Assembly (NCBI RefSeq): GCF_019468465.1 | Contig: NZ_CP080519.1 | Coordinates: forward strand, 5,722,001 to 5,786,000 | Length of the DNA stretch: 64,000 nucleotides | From: Amycolatopsis sp. DSM 110486 | GTDB lineage: Bacteria > Actinomycetota > Actinomycetes > Mycobacteriales > Pseudonocardiaceae | Direction: 5' to 3' | Part shown: piece after piece, positions 6,659-16,026 of the stretch | How positions within the stretch are numbered: the stretch's first letter is position 1 | How the letters are laid out: the number at the start of each line of letters is the position of its first letter | The notes under the pieces: generated by a model | Told to the model about the DNA's origin: nothing | Databases searched by the model: none | What the model saw: only the letters and a program-made list of their open reading frames with translations | Made by a program: the position numbers and the translations under genes

Positions 6659-8631
6659 GCGCGCCCGTGAAGCCCCGCGAGCGGTTCGGCGCGGGCGACG
6701 GGTTCAACCGCAAGCTCATCGCACCACTCGTCTCCGGCGCGATCCTGAACCCGATCAACTCCACGATCGTCTCGGTCGCTCTGGTGTCGATCGGCGTCGC
6801 GTTCGGCGCGCCACCCTCGCAGACGGCGTGGCTGATCTCCGCGCTCTACCTCGCGACGGCGGTCGGCCAGCCCGTGGTCGGGCGCCTCATCGACATCTAC
6901 GGTCCGCGCCGGCTGTTCCTCCCCGCGACGGCTCTGGTCGGGGTAGCGGGTGTGATCGGCGCGCTGGCGCCGAACCTGGCGGTGCTGATCGTCGCCCGCG
7001 TGATCCTCGGCTTCGGTACCTGCGCCGGCTACCCCGCGGCGATGCGGCTGATCCGTGACGAAGGCCGCCGCACGGGCAAGGACAGTCCCGCCGGTGTGCT
7101 CACCATCCTGGCGATCGCCACGCAGACCATCGCCGTGATCGGCCCGCCGCTGGGCGGGCTGCTGATCGGCCTCGGCGGCTGGCAGGCCACGCTGGCGATC
7201 AACATCCCCATCGCGATCGTGGCGTTCGTGCTCGGCCGGCTGCGTTTCCCGCGCGACGAACGCGCCCCGGGCAAGCTGAACCTCGACTTCCCCGGCATGG
7301 CCCTGTTCGCGACGACGCTGGTCGCGCTCCTGCTGTTCCTCATGAACCCGCACGCCGGCTCGTGGTACCTGCTCGTGATCACCGCGCTCGCCGCCGCGGG
7401 TTTCACGGTGCACGAGCTGCGCCACCCCCGCCCGTTCATCGACCTGCGGGTGCTCGGCGGCAACATCCCGCTGCTGCTCACCTACGGCCGTGCCCTGCTC
7501 GCGTACATCGTCTCCTACAGCTTCATCTACGGCTTCACCCAATGGCTCGAGGACGGCCGCGGCCTGTCGGCGAGCACCACGGGCCTGGTCACGCTGCCGA
7601 TGTTCGCCACCGGCATCGTCGTCTCGGCGATCACCGGACGCCGGCAGGGCCTGCGCGGCAAGCTGGTCGTCGCCGCTGTCGCGCAACTCGTCGCGTGTGT
7701 GCTCTTGCTGACGCTGGTGCCGACCAGTCCGTTGTGGACGATCGTCGGGATCGTGCTGATCTTCGGCATCCCGCAGGGCCTCAACAGCCTCGCGCTGCAG
7801 AACGCCGTGTACCGGCAGGCGAATCCCGACGACGTCGGCACGTCCGCGGGCCTGCTGCGCACCTTCGGCTACCTCGGCGCCATCGTCTCCTCCGCCGCAC
7901 AAGGCGGTTTCTACGGTCAACGGGCCGACACCGGCGGCCTCCATCACCTGGCGTGGTTCCTGGTGATCGCGAGCGTCGTCTTCCTGCTCGTCAACGTCCT
8001 CGACCGGACGCTGGCGCGATCCACCCATCCCGAAAGGCACCCGGAAATGACCGAACAGCTCGACCCGGCCCGCACTGCCCTGCTCGTCATGGACTACCAG
8101 GCCGGCATCGTGAGCCGCGTCGCCGACGACCAGGCGCTCCTCGATCGCGTCGGCACCGCGATCTCCGACGTCCGCGCCCACGGCGGGCACGTCGGCTGGG
8201 TCCGCGTCGGCTTCGACGACGCCGAGTTCGACGCCATCCCGTCCACCAGCGTGTTCGCCCGCATGGTGGCGCCCGAAAGCCGCGCGGTGATGCACGCCGA
8301 CGCCCCGGCCACCCAGATCGACGAGCGGCTCAGCCCGCAGCCGCAGGACGTCTCGGTGCGCAAGATCCGCGTCGGCGCGTTCACCACCACCGACCTCGAC
8401 ACCCAGCTGCGCGAGCGCGACGTCGACACCCTCGTGCTGGCCGGCATCAGCACCAGCGGCGTGGTGCTCAGCACCGTGCGCGAGGCGATGGACCGCGACT
8501 ACCGGATCCTCGTGCTCGACGACGCCAGCGCCGACCCGGAGCCCGGCACCCACGAGTTCCTCACCGGCACGATCTTCCCGAAGTTCGCCACCGTGCTCGA
8601 CGTCGACGCGCTGGCGAAGCTCTGGGCCTAG
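6655..8631 (+). CDS. MFS exporter fused in frame to an isochorismatase-like hydrolase domain
   Basis: One uninterrupted 658-residue frame. Residues 1-464 are a major facilitator transporter of drug:H+ antiporter type with about 12-14 hydrophobic helices (motifs INSTIVSVAL, VVGRLIDIYGPRRLF, RVILGFGTCAGYPAAMRLI). From about 465, MTEQLDPARTALLVMDYQAG begins a complete isochorismatase-like domain. In it the Asp (VMDYQ) and Lys (RKIRVGAF) positions are kept, but the usual catalytic Cys is absent: the loop reads AGISTSGVVLSTVREA, with Val at that position. An ATG at 8047 preceded by GAAAGG (8032-8037) could allow separate translation of the second domain. These are normally two genes, so either a stop codon was lost or the second product is also made alone. 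It converges with iolD with 4 nt of overlap. Confidence 0.85.
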   Translation: MSAPVKPRERFGAGDGFNRKLIAPLVSGAILNPINSTIVSVALVSIGVAFGAPPSQTAWLISALYLATAVGQPVVGRLIDIYGPRRLFLPATALVGVAGVIGALAPNLAVLIVARVILGFGTCAGYPAAMRLIRDEGRRTGKDSPAGVLTILAIATQTIAVIGPPLGGLLIGLGGWQATLAINIPIAIVAFVLGRLRFPRDERAPGKLNLDFPGMALFATTLVALLLFLMNPHAGSWYLLVITALAAAGFTVHELRHPRPFIDLRVLGGNIPLLLTYGRALLAYIVSYSFIYGFTQWLEDGRGLSASTTGLVTLPMFATGIVVSAITGRRQGLRGKLVVAAVAQLVACVLLLTLVPTSPLWTIVGIVLIFGIPQGLNSLALQNAVYRQANPDDVGTSAGLLRTFGYLGAIVSSAAQGGFYGQRADTGGLHHLAWFLVIASVVFLLVNVLDRTLARSTHPERHPEMTEQLDPARTALLVMDYQAGIVSRVADDQALLDRVGTAISDVRAHGGHVGWVRVGFDDAEFDAIPSTSVFARMVAPESRAVMHADAPATQIDERLSPQPQDVSVRKIRVGAFTTTDLDTQLRERDVDTLVLAGISTSGVVLSTVREAMDRDYRILVLDDASADPEPGTHEFLTGTIFPKFATVLDVDALAKLWA

Positions 8632-10466
8632 CGGCTCAGGTAGCGGACCTGCCCGGGCTTCGCGGCGTCGAAGTCCGGGCGGCCCGCGAGGTGCTCGGGC
8701 ACGCCGACCTCCCACCACGCGCCGGCTTCCGTCCACGCTGCGGGCAGCGTGCGCACCACGACCACCGCGGGCCGGCTCTCGGCGACGGCGGCCGTGCGCG
8801 CCTTGGCGTACGCGTCCCGGAGGTCGTCGACCGACGAAGCCGAGAACACCACGCAGCCCAGGGATTCCGCGTGGCGCGCGAAATCCACGCGGGGCGGCTC
8901 GGCGTGGGAGGTGCGGCAGTCAGCGTAGAAGTTGTTGAACGGCTTGCCACCCTGGCCCTGTTGCAGGCGCGCGATCACGGCGTACCCGCCGTTGTCGCAG
9001 ACCACCGCGACGAGCGGGTGGCCCGCGAAGGCGGCGGAGAACAGGTCGGAGTTGAGCATCAGGTACGAGCCGTCGCCCAGCAGGGTCGTCACGAGGCCGC
9101 TGTCGTGGGCCATCGCGGCGCCCCACGCGCCGGATAGCTCGTACCCCATGCACGAGAAGCCGTACTCCACGTCCATGCTCACCTCGCCGGACCCGCGCCA
9201 GCCGCCGATCAGCTCACCCGGCAGCCCGCCTGAGGCGGTCATCACGTAGTCGCGCGGCTCGGACAGGTCGTTGACCACACCGACAACCTGCGCGTAGCTG
9301 GGGATCTCCGAGGCAGCAGAACGCAGGGAGCCGATGTGCGCGTCCCACTTGACGCGCTCCTCGGCGGCCTGGGAAGTCCACTGTGGATCGACGCGCCAGC
9401 TTTCCAGCTGTGCGGCCAGATCGTCGAGCCCGGCGTAGGCGTCGCCCACGACGGCCAGCGCGCCGTGCTTCACTGCGTCGAACGCGGCCGCGTTGAGCGT
9501 GACCAGCCGCATGTCCGGCGAGAACACGGTCCACGACGCGGTGGTGAAGTCCTGCAGCCGGGTGCCGACGGCGAACACCACGTCGGCGGTCGCGGCCACG
9601 GCGTTCGCCGAAGACGACCCGGTGACACCCAGCGGCCCCGCGTACAGCGGATGCGTGTGCGGCACCAGCGTCCGCCCCGCCGTGGTCTCCGTGACCGGAA
9701 TCCCGTGCCGCTCGGCGAACTCCAGCGCGCGCTTACCCGCACCCGAGTAGCGCACGCCGCCACCCAGCACCAGCAGCGGACGCCGGGCCGCGCGCAGCAC
9801 CCCGGCCGCCTCGGTCACCGCGCGCCGGTCCGGGCGCGGGCGCGGCAGCCGGTGCGTCACGGGCTCGAAGAGCGTTGGCGGGAAGTCGAACGTCTCGGCC
9901 TGCACGTCCTGCGGCAGCGCCAGCGTCACCGGCCCGCAGTCGGCCGGGTCGGTGAGCACGCGCGCGACCTGCGGCAGCGTCGCGAGCAGCTGCTCCGGTC
10001 GCGTGATCCGGTCGAAGTAGCGGCTCACGGCGCGGAAGGCGTCGTTCACCGTCGCCGTGCCGTCGTGGAACGGCTCGATCTGCTGCAGCACCGGGTCGGG
10101 CGCGCGGCTGACGAACGTGTCGCCCGGCAGCAGCAACACCGGCAGCCGGTTGGCGTGCGCGACCCCCGCGGCCGTCACCATGTTGAGCGCGCCAGGACCG
10201 ATCGACGAGGTGACCACGCCGACCTGGCGCCGTTGCGTCGCCTTCGCGTAGCCGACGGCCGCGAGCGCCATGCCCTGCTCGGTGTGCCCGCGCCAGACGG
10301 GGATCTCGTCGCGGTGCTCTTCGAGGGCGGTGCCGAAGCCGAGGACGTTGCCGTGGCCGAAGATCGCGAAGACACCGGGGAACAGCGGCACCTCGCGGCC
10401 GTCGAGCGTCTCGGACCGCTGCGCGAGCAGCCAGCGCACCAACGCCTGCGCCGTCGTCAGCCTCAT
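8628..10466 (-). CDS. iolD: 3D-(3,5/4)-trihydroxycyclohexane-1,2-dione hydrolase (IolD)
   Basis: A 612-residue thiamine diphosphate enzyme of the acetolactate synthase superfamily that opens the inositol ring to 5-deoxyglucuronate. The N-terminal PYR domain has the catalytic glutamate in RGHTEQGMALAAVGYAKA (about residue 60). The central domain follows, and the C-terminal PP domain has GDGSYLMLNSDLFSA with the downstream Asn (CDNGGYAVI) of the ThDP/Mg motif. The length and the N-terminus (TTAQALVRWLLAQ) match IolD rather than acetolactate synthase. ATG at 10466 overlaps the iolB stop by 4 nt, so an upstream extension of the frame is rejected. It is the last gene of the inositol operon. Confidence 0.95.
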   Translation of the reverse strand: MRLTTAQALVRWLLAQRSETLDGREVPLFPGVFAIFGHGNVLGFGTALEEHRDEIPVWRGHTEQGMALAAVGYAKATQRRQVGVVTSSIGPGALNMVTAAGVAHANRLPVLLLPGDTFVSRAPDPVLQQIEPFHDGTATVNDAFRAVSRYFDRITRPEQLLATLPQVARVLTDPADCGPVTLALPQDVQAETFDFPPTLFEPVTHRLPRPRPDRRAVTEAAGVLRAARRPLLVLGGGVRYSGAGKRALEFAERHGIPVTETTAGRTLVPHTHPLYAGPLGVTGSSSANAVAATADVVFAVGTRLQDFTTASWTVFSPDMRLVTLNAAAFDAVKHGALAVVGDAYAGLDDLAAQLESWRVDPQWTSQAAEERVKWDAHIGSLRSAASEIPSYAQVVGVVNDLSEPRDYVMTASGGLPGELIGGWRGSGEVSMDVEYGFSCMGYELSGAWGAAMAHDSGLVTTLLGDGSYLMLNSDLFSAAFAGHPLVAVVCDNGGYAVIARLQQGQGGKPFNNFYADCRTSHAEPPRVDFARHAESLGCVVFSASSVDDLRDAYAKARTAAVAESRPAVVVVRTLPAAWTEAGAWWEVGVPEHLAGRPDFDAAKPGQVRYLSR

Positions 10467-11353
10467 CGAACCCGTCCTTCGTAATCGGTGACAGGACACC
10501 GAGGGTCCTGCTGCTGCGTGGCCCAGGTGTCGCGGACCCAGCCGTGCGCGGGGTCGTCGCAGAACGCCATCGAACGCTCTTCGGCGGGCCCGGCCAGCAC
10601 GTTCAAGTAGTACATCGGGTAACCCGGCGCCGCGACGCACGGGCCGTGGTAGCCACGCGGGATCACGAAAACGTCGCCGTCGCGCACCGCCACGTCTTCG
10701 TCGAGCGAACCGTCGGCCGTGTAGGTGCGGTGCAGGCCGAAGCCCTCACGGGAAGGCGTGATCCCATCGCGCCCGGCGATGCGGAAGTAGTAGATCTCCT
10801 CGTTCACGACCTCGCACTCGCTCGCCTCGTCGTGCTTGTGCGGCGGGTAGGAGGACCAGTTGCCGTCGGGCGTGATGAGTTCGCACGCGTTGAGCTTGTC
10901 CGCGTGGTCCCACACGCCGGGCACACCGAAGTTGGTGACCTGCCGCGTCGCCTGGCCCGAGCCGCGGACCTCCACGGGCACGTCCTCGGCCGCGCCGTAC
11001 CTCGGGTCCAGCCGGCGCTCGCAGCGGGCCATCGGCAGCGCGACCTCGGCGCCGGTGGGCGAGGTCAGCTCGACCTCGGCGTCGCGCGGCACGTAGACGA
11101 AGTCAGTGACACGCGAGAACACCGAATCGCGGCCTTCGAGCTCGAACTCTTCGTCGTCGACGCGCACGGTGAGCGAGCCGGACAGCGGCAGCACGAACGC
11201 CTCGAACTCGCCGGTCTCGATCATCCGGGGCAGCCGGCGGCCGACCTTGAGGACCCGCAGGCCGGTGTGCGACCAGCCGGCTCCCTCGGGCGTCAGCAGA
11301 ATCGGGTCGGAGTCGTCGGTCAGTGTCCCGTGTGGATGGTGCAGTGCGCTCAC
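10463..11353 (-). CDS. iolB: 5-deoxy-glucuronate isomerase (IolB)
   Basis: A 296-residue double-cupin enzyme converting 5-deoxy-D-glucuronate to 2-deoxy-5-keto-D-gluconate. The metal-binding cupin motif YPPHKHDE with the later glutamate in EVVNEEIYYF (about residues 165-185) is characteristic of KduI/IolB proteins, as is DGDVFVIPRGYHGPCVAAPG near the C-terminus. GTG at 11353 is chosen because it overlaps the upstream gene's TGA (GTGA); a longer in-frame extension would run into that gene. Both ends share 4 nt with neighbours, consistent with coupled translation. Confidence 0.95.
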   Translation of the reverse strand: MSALHHPHGTLTDDSDPILLTPEGAGWSHTGLRVLKVGRRLPRMIETGEFEAFVLPLSGSLTVRVDDEEFELEGRDSVFSRVTDFVYVPRDAEVELTSPTGAEVALPMARCERRLDPRYGAAEDVPVEVRGSGQATRQVTNFGVPGVWDHADKLNACELITPDGNWSSYPPHKHDEASECEVVNEEIYYFRIAGRDGITPSREGFGLHRTYTADGSLDEDVAVRDGDVFVIPRGYHGPCVAAPGYPMYYLNVLAGPAEERSMAFCDDPAHGWVRDTWATQQQDPRCPVTDYEGRVR

Positions 11354-12246
11354 TTCGCGGCCTCCAGGATCTTCGCGGCAGCTGCCACGGCGGACCCGAC
11401 GTCGCCGTCGGGCGGGTAGAGCAGGGTACGGCCCACGACGAGGCCGCGCACCACGTCGTGCCGCAGCGTGCGGCCCCACGACGCGAGGTCGGCGGCGGGG
11501 TCACCCGAGGGCACCCCGCCCAGGATCACCACCGGCAACGTCGTGGCGCCGAGCACGGCGGTGTCGTCGGTCGACGGCAGCTTGAGCCAGGTGTGCGCCG
11601 ACGTCACGCCGATGCCCGAGGCCACCGTGACGGCCCGGGCCAGCGCCGCGGCGTCCTTCTGCAGCACCAGCCGGCCTTCGGCACGGGCGTAGGGCAGGGG
11701 CTCGACCATGGCGACGAGGCCGTAGGAAGCGAGCTCTGTGACGGCGTCGGCGCAGGCTTGCAGGGTCGGGACCGTGCCGGGGTCGTCGTCGACGAGCCGC
11801 AGCAGCATCTTGCCGCCGTCGAGCCGGGAGTCGACGAGCGACGCGGCGTGGTAGCCGGTGAAGCGGTCGTCGATCTCCCAGTCGGCGCCGGCCAGGCCAC
11901 CGCGGTTCATCGAGCCGATCACGACCTTGTCGTGCAGCGCGTCGAGCAGCAGCAGCTCCTCGACGACGTCGGGGGTGGCGAGCAGCCCGTCGACGGCCGG
12001 GTTGGCCAGCGCCACCAGCAGCCGTTCGAGCAGCGACCTGCGGTCGGCCATCGCGAGCGGGTCGCCGCCCACGCCGAGGGCGCCGCGGGCCGGGTGGTCG
12101 GCGGCGACGAGGAACAGGGTTCCCTTGTCCGACAACAGGTTCTCGCGCCGCCGCCGCGCCGCGTACGCCCGCCGCACCGCGCCCGGGTCGGTGGCCCGCA
12201 CGCGCAGCAGCTCGCTCCAGCGTTCGTCGGTCAGCAACGGCGTCAC
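11350..12246 (-). CDS. Cgl0158-like (beta/alpha)8 aldolase of inositol catabolism
   Basis: A 298-residue protein of the Cgl0158/Cgl0159 type found in actinobacterial iol clusters, distantly related to class I aldolases of the deoxyribose-phosphate aldolase group. Recognisable stretches are LFLVAADHPARGALGVG near residue 50, KVVIGSMNRGGLAGADWEID, and GVTSAHTWLKLPSTDD in the C-terminal half, where the lysine is a candidate Schiff-base residue (inference). It probably does the job of IolJ, splitting 2-deoxy-5-keto-gluconate-6-phosphate into dihydroxyacetone phosphate and malonate semialdehyde. It sits directly between the kinase that makes this phosphate and iolB, overlapping each by 4 nt. Confidence 0.85.
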   Translation of the reverse strand: MTPLLTDERWSELLRVRATDPGAVRRAYAARRRRENLLSDKGTLFLVAADHPARGALGVGGDPLAMADRRSLLERLLVALANPAVDGLLATPDVVEELLLLDALHDKVVIGSMNRGGLAGADWEIDDRFTGYHAASLVDSRLDGGKMLLRLVDDDPGTVPTLQACADAVTELASYGLVAMVEPLPYARAEGRLVLQKDAAALARAVTVASGIGVTSAHTWLKLPSTDDTAVLGATTLPVVILGGVPSGDPAADLASWGRTLRHDVVRGLVVGRTLLYPPDGDVGSAVAAAAKILEAAK

Positions 12247-13172
12247 AGCAGCTCCTCGATCTCCGCGGCGGTCGGCATCGCGTCGGCGCACGCGAGCCGC
12301 GCCGCGACCAGCGCGCCGGCCGCGTTGGCGTACTCCGCGAGGCGCACCGGCTCCCAGCCCGACAGCAGCCCGTGCACGAGGGCACCGCCGAAGCCGTCGC
12401 CCGCGCCGAGGCCGCACACCACCTCGACACGCTGCGGTTTCACCGTCGCCCGGCCTTCGGGGGTCGCGACGAGCACGCCTTCCGCGCCCTTCTTGATCAC
12501 CGCGAGCCGCACGCCACGGGTGAGCATCCGGTCCGCGGCCTCCTCCGGGTCCGCCGTGCCCACGGCCACCTCGACTTCCGCGCGGTTGCCGACGGCCACC
12601 GTCACGTGGTCGAGCATCCAGCCGATCTCCTCGCGCGCGGTCTCGACGTCCGGCCAGAACATCGGCCGGTAGTCGAGGTCGACCACGGTGTGCTGCCGCC
12701 GGCCGCGCGCCTCGAGGATCTTGCGCTGCGTCTTGCGCGCCGGGTCCGTGGAGACGCCCGTGCCCGTGACCCACAGCAGCGGGACCTCGCGGACGACGTC
12801 CCACGGCACGTCGGCGTCGGTCAGCGTGAGATCGGGCGCGATGGGGGAGCGGTAGAACAGCAGCGGTGGGTCGGCCGGCGGGTTCAGCTCGCAGAACACC
12901 ACCGGCGTCTGCAGATCCGGCGAGGTGCCGACATGGTCCGGTGAGACGCCGAAGCGCGTGAGCGCCTGGCGCACGTAGTCGCCGAACCCGTCGGGCCCCA
13001 CCTTCGTGAGCACGGCGGTGCGCCGGCCGAGCCGCGCGGCGGCGACCGCGACGTTGGTCGCGGTGCCGCCGAGCGACTTGGCGAACGTGGCGACCTCGGC
13101 CAGCGGCACGCCGCTCTGCTCGGGGTAGAGGTCCACCCCGACCCGGCCGACGGTCAGCGCCTCGAGACTCAC
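12243..13172 (-). CDS. iolC: 5-dehydro-2-deoxygluconokinase (IolC), PfkB family
   Basis: A 309-residue ribokinase/PfkB-family sugar kinase. The N-terminal signature [20 protein letters not shown] (about 35-54) binds the sugar, and the C-terminal [17 protein letters not shown] carries the catalytic aspartate in GAGDGF. In the inositol pathway it phosphorylates 2-deoxy-5-keto-D-gluconate. GTG at 13172 gives [16 protein letters not shown] as the start, which fits the family, and overlaps the ABC ATPase stop by 4 nt. The context between an inositol-type ABC transporter and iolB/iolD makes the assignment firm. Confidence 0.94.
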   Translation of the reverse strand: MSLEALTVGRVGVDLYPEQSGVPLAEVATFAKSLGGTATNVAVAAARLGRRTAVLTKVGPDGFGDYVRQALTRFGVSPDHVGTSPDLQTPVVFCELNPPADPPLLFYRSPIAPDLTLTDADVPWDVVREVPLLWVTGTGVSTDPARKTQRKILEARGRRQHTVVDLDYRPMFWPDVETAREEIGWMLDHVTVAVGNRAEVEVAVGTADPEEAADRMLTRGVRLAVIKKGAEGVLVATPEGRATVKPQRVEVVCGLGAGDGFGGALVHGLLSGWEPVRLAEYANAAGALVAARLACADAMPTAAEIEELL

Positions 13173-13951
13173 GTCTCCACCGCGCGCAGCTCGTGTTCCA
13201 GGGCCTCCAGCTCGGCACCGCCCGCCATCTGCCGCGTGAGCTCCGCGATGCCGATCTCGGGCTTCTCGTACGAGCCGAGCGCGGCACCCCGCTTGAGCAG
13301 CAGGAACCGGTCGGCCACAGGGTAGGCGTGGTGCGGGTTGTGCGTGATCAGCACGACGCCGAGGCCGCGGTCGCGCGCCTGCGCCACGTACTTGAGCACC
13401 ACGCCGGCCTGCTTCACGCCCAGGGCCGCGGTGGGCTCGTCGAGGATCAGCACCTTCGCGCCGAAGTGCACGGCCCGCGCGATGGCGACGCACTGGCGTT
13501 CACCGCCCGACAGTGTGCCCACGGGTTGCTCGACGTCACGCAGGTCGATGCCCATGTCGGCCAGCGCCTGTTTGGTGGTCTCGCGGCCCTTCTTCCGGTC
13601 GAGCATCCGGAACGGCCCGAACCCGGTCGTCGGCTCGGAGCCGAGGAAGAAGTTGCGCCAGACGCTCATCAGCGGTACCACGGCGAGGTCCTGGTACACC
13701 GTGGCGATGCCGAGGTCCAGCGCCTCGCGCGGCGAGGTGAACCGCACGGGCTCGCCCTCGACCTGGAACTCGCCGCGGTCGTGCTGGTGCACGCCGGCGA
13801 GGATCTTGATGAGCGTGGACTTGCCGGCGCCGTTGTCGCCGAGCACGCAGGTGACCTCGCCCGCGTTGACCACTGTGGACACATCGCGCAGCGCCACGAC
13901 GCTGCCGTACATCTTGCCGACGTCCTTGACTTCGATCAGGGGAGCGTTCAT
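13169..13951 (-). CDS. Sugar ABC transporter ATP-binding protein (inositol type)
   Basis: A 260-residue cytoplasmic ATPase with Walker [10 protein letters not shown] (38-46), Q-loop VYQDLAV (85-91), signature LSGGE (147-151) and Walker B LILDEP (168-173). Carbohydrate CUT2 importers usually carry a tandem two-domain ATPase of about 500 residues; this one has a single domain and would have to dimerise, like the Frc-type importers. It is embedded in the inositol operon between the permease and iolC with 4-nt overlaps on both sides, so inositol or a close relative is the expected substrate. Confidence 0.92.
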   Translation of the reverse strand: MNAPLIEVKDVGKMYGSVVALRDVSTVVNAGEVTCVLGDNGAGKSTLIKILAGVHQHDRGEFQVEGEPVRFTSPREALDLGIATVYQDLAVVPLMSVWRNFFLGSEPTTGFGPFRMLDRKKGRETTKQALADMGIDLRDVEQPVGTLSGGERQCVAIARAVHFGAKVLILDEPTAALGVKQAGVVLKYVAQARDRGLGVVLITHNPHHAYPVADRFLLLKRGAALGSYEKPEIGIAELTRQMAGGAELEALEHELRAVET

Positions 13952-14976
13952 CGCCGGACCCTTTCCGCGCGTCGCCGGAAGGCGTTGTTGACCAGGACCG
14001 CGGCCAGCAGCATGATCCCGAGGAACAGCATGAACCAGTCGCTGTCCCACCCGGCGAACACGATGCCCTGGCGCGCCATGCCGAAGATCAGGGCGCCGAT
14101 CGCCGCGCCCACGGCCGAGCCGTACCCGCCGGTGAGCAGGCAACCGCCGATCACCGCGGCGATGATGTACTGGAACTCCAGCCCGATGCCCTGGTTGGCC
14201 TGCACGCTGGCGAACCGCAGGATGTTGATCGAGCCGACGAGCCACGCCGCGAGCGCCGTACCCATGAACAGCAGGATCTTCGTGCGCACCACCGGTACGC
14301 CGACCGCGCGCGAGCTGGCCGCCGAGCCGCCGACGGCGAAGATCCAGTTGCCGAACCGCGTGCGCGAAAGCAGCCACGCGGCCACCGCCGTCACCCCGAT
14401 CCACCACACGATGGAGATCTGGAACGGCGTGCCCCCGATGTTCACCGTGGAGGCGAACACGAACCCGGCCGAGGCGTAGCCGTCGGTCGAGCGCATGCCC
14501 GAGACCTGCACAGTGCCGGTGACCAGCCGCGTCACGCCGAGGTTGAGGCCCTGCAGCGCCAGGAACGTGCCGAGGGTGACGATGAAGCTCGGCAGGCCCG
14601 TTTTCATCACGAGCCAGCCGTTGAACGCACCGACGACCAGCGCGAACACCAGCGAGGCCAGCAGCGCGAGCCACACGTTCCAGCCCGCCTCGGTCGCGAG
14701 GATCGCGGTGACCAGCGAGGTCGACGCCGTCATCACGCCCGCCGACAGGTCGAACTCACCGCCGATCATCAGCAGGGAGACGGCCACGGCCATGATGCCG
14801 AGCGTCGCCGCGTCGTCGAGCCAGGTGGCGGCGCCGCTGGCGCTGAAGAACTTCTCGGTGACGAGGCTGAAGAACAGAAAGACGACAGCTGCGCCGAGCA
14901 GCGCGCCGATCTCCGGCCGGACCACCAGCCGGTCCATGAGCGTCGGTTTCACGAGCCGCTCGTCGAGGGTCGTCAT
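13948..14976 (-). CDS. Sugar ABC transporter permease (RbsC-like)
   Basis: A 342-residue CUT2-family inner membrane permease with about 8-10 hydrophobic helices. The conserved loop [20 protein letters not shown] and the C-terminal [20 protein letters not shown] are typical of RbsC-type subunits. ATG at 14976 overlaps the binding-protein stop (ATGA). It should pair with the single-domain ATPase encoded next and the lipoprotein encoded before it. Confidence 0.93.
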   Translation of the reverse strand: MTTLDERLVKPTLMDRLVVRPEIGALLGAAVVFLFFSLVTEKFFSASGAATWLDDAATLGIMAVAVSLLMIGGEFDLSAGVMTASTSLVTAILATEAGWNVWLALLASLVFALVVGAFNGWLVMKTGLPSFIVTLGTFLALQGLNLGVTRLVTGTVQVSGMRSTDGYASAGFVFASTVNIGGTPFQISIVWWIGVTAVAAWLLSRTRFGNWIFAVGGSAASSRAVGVPVVRTKILLFMGTALAAWLVGSINILRFASVQANQGIGLEFQYIIAAVIGGCLLTGGYGSAVGAAIGALIFGMARQGIVFAGWDSDWFMLFLGIMLLAAVLVNNAFRRRAERVRR

Positions 14977-15989
14977 CGGGTGCCCCTTTGCACGTACTGG
15001 CCGACCTTGTCCACAGTGGATTTGTCGACCAGGTCGGGGCCGGTGAGCACCGGCTTGCCGCCGCCGACGATGTTCGCGTTGTCGCGGTAGAGCTTGAGGA
15101 ACATGACCGGCAGGTAGCCCTGCTCGTACTGCTGCTGGTCGACGGCGAAGAGCACGTCGCCCGACTTGATGGCGGCCACCACGTCGGAGTTGAGGTCGAA
15201 CGTGCCGACCTGCGCCTTCGAGCCCACCGACTTGATCGCGCTCACGGCCCGCGCGGCGACCTGCGAGTTCAGGGTCAGCACGGCGTCGATCGACGGGTCG
15301 GTCTGCACGGCGCCGCGGATGCGCGACTCGGCGTCGGTGGGGTTGGAGATGTCCACCTGCAGCGTCTGCACGTCGCCGCCGAAGCCGGCCTTGGCGCCGT
15401 CACACCGTTGCGCCTGGCCGATGTTGCCGGCTTCGTGGATCACGCAGAGCAGCTTCTTCTTGCCGAGGTCCTTGAACTTCTTGCCGGCTTCCTGGCCCGC
15501 GATGGACTCGTTCTGGCCCACGTGGGTGAGCGCGCCGTAAGCCGCGCTCTTGTCCTCACCGGAGTTGATGGTGATGACCGGGATGCCGGCCCGCACCGCC
15601 GCCTCGATCGAGGGTTGCAGGGCTTCGGGGTTGGCCATCGAGACGACCAGGCCCCCGATCTGCTGGGCGACGGCGTTGTCGATCAGCTTGGCCTGCGCTC
15701 CCGGGTCACCGTCGGAGGCGTACTCGACCTGCACACCCAGATCCTTGCCCGCCTGCTCGGCGCCGTTCTTGACCACGTTCCAGAACGCGTCGCCCGCGGT
15801 GCCGTGGGTGATCACGGCGACCTTGAGCGGCCCGGACTCGACCGGTGCCGCGGCGGGGGCCGTGACCTTCGGCTCGGCCGCGGGCCCGGTGCACGCCGAC
15901 AGCAGCAGGCCGGTGGCCAGCAGCCCCGCCACGACCCGGGCGGCCCTCAAGCGCGGTTTCGGCACCCCGCGCCTCAAGCGATGGGACAT
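14973..15989 (-). CDS. Sugar-binding lipoprotein of ABC transporter
   Basis: A 338-residue periplasmic-binding-protein-like (type 1, ribose/inositol class) receptor, exported as a lipoprotein. The signal is MSHRLRRGVPKPRLR plus a hydrophobic core ending in the lipobox LLLSAC (Cys33). The mature part has VAVITHGTAGDAFWNVVKNG, IGGLVVSMANPEALQPSIEA and AVLTLNSQVAARAVSAI, all typical of the family. ATG 15989 is preferred over earlier in-frame codons because it gives a normal signal peptide. It is the second gene of the operon, 37 nt after iolE and overlapping the permease. Confidence 0.93.
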   Translation of the reverse strand: MSHRLRRGVPKPRLRAARVVAGLLATGLLLSACTGPAAEPKVTAPAAAPVESGPLKVAVITHGTAGDAFWNVVKNGAEQAGKDLGVQVEYASDGDPGAQAKLIDNAVAQQIGGLVVSMANPEALQPSIEAAVRAGIPVITINSGEDKSAAYGALTHVGQNESIAGQEAGKKFKDLGKKKLLCVIHEAGNIGQAQRCDGAKAGFGGDVQTLQVDISNPTDAESRIRGAVQTDPSIDAVLTLNSQVAARAVSAIKSVGSKAQVGTFDLNSDVVAAIKSGDVLFAVDQQQYEQGYLPVMFLKLYRDNANIVGGGKPVLTGPDLVDKSTVDKVGQYVQRGTR

Positions 15990-16026
15990 CGTCGTCTCTC
16001 CTCGCTGCGTTTTCCTCGTTGTCTTC

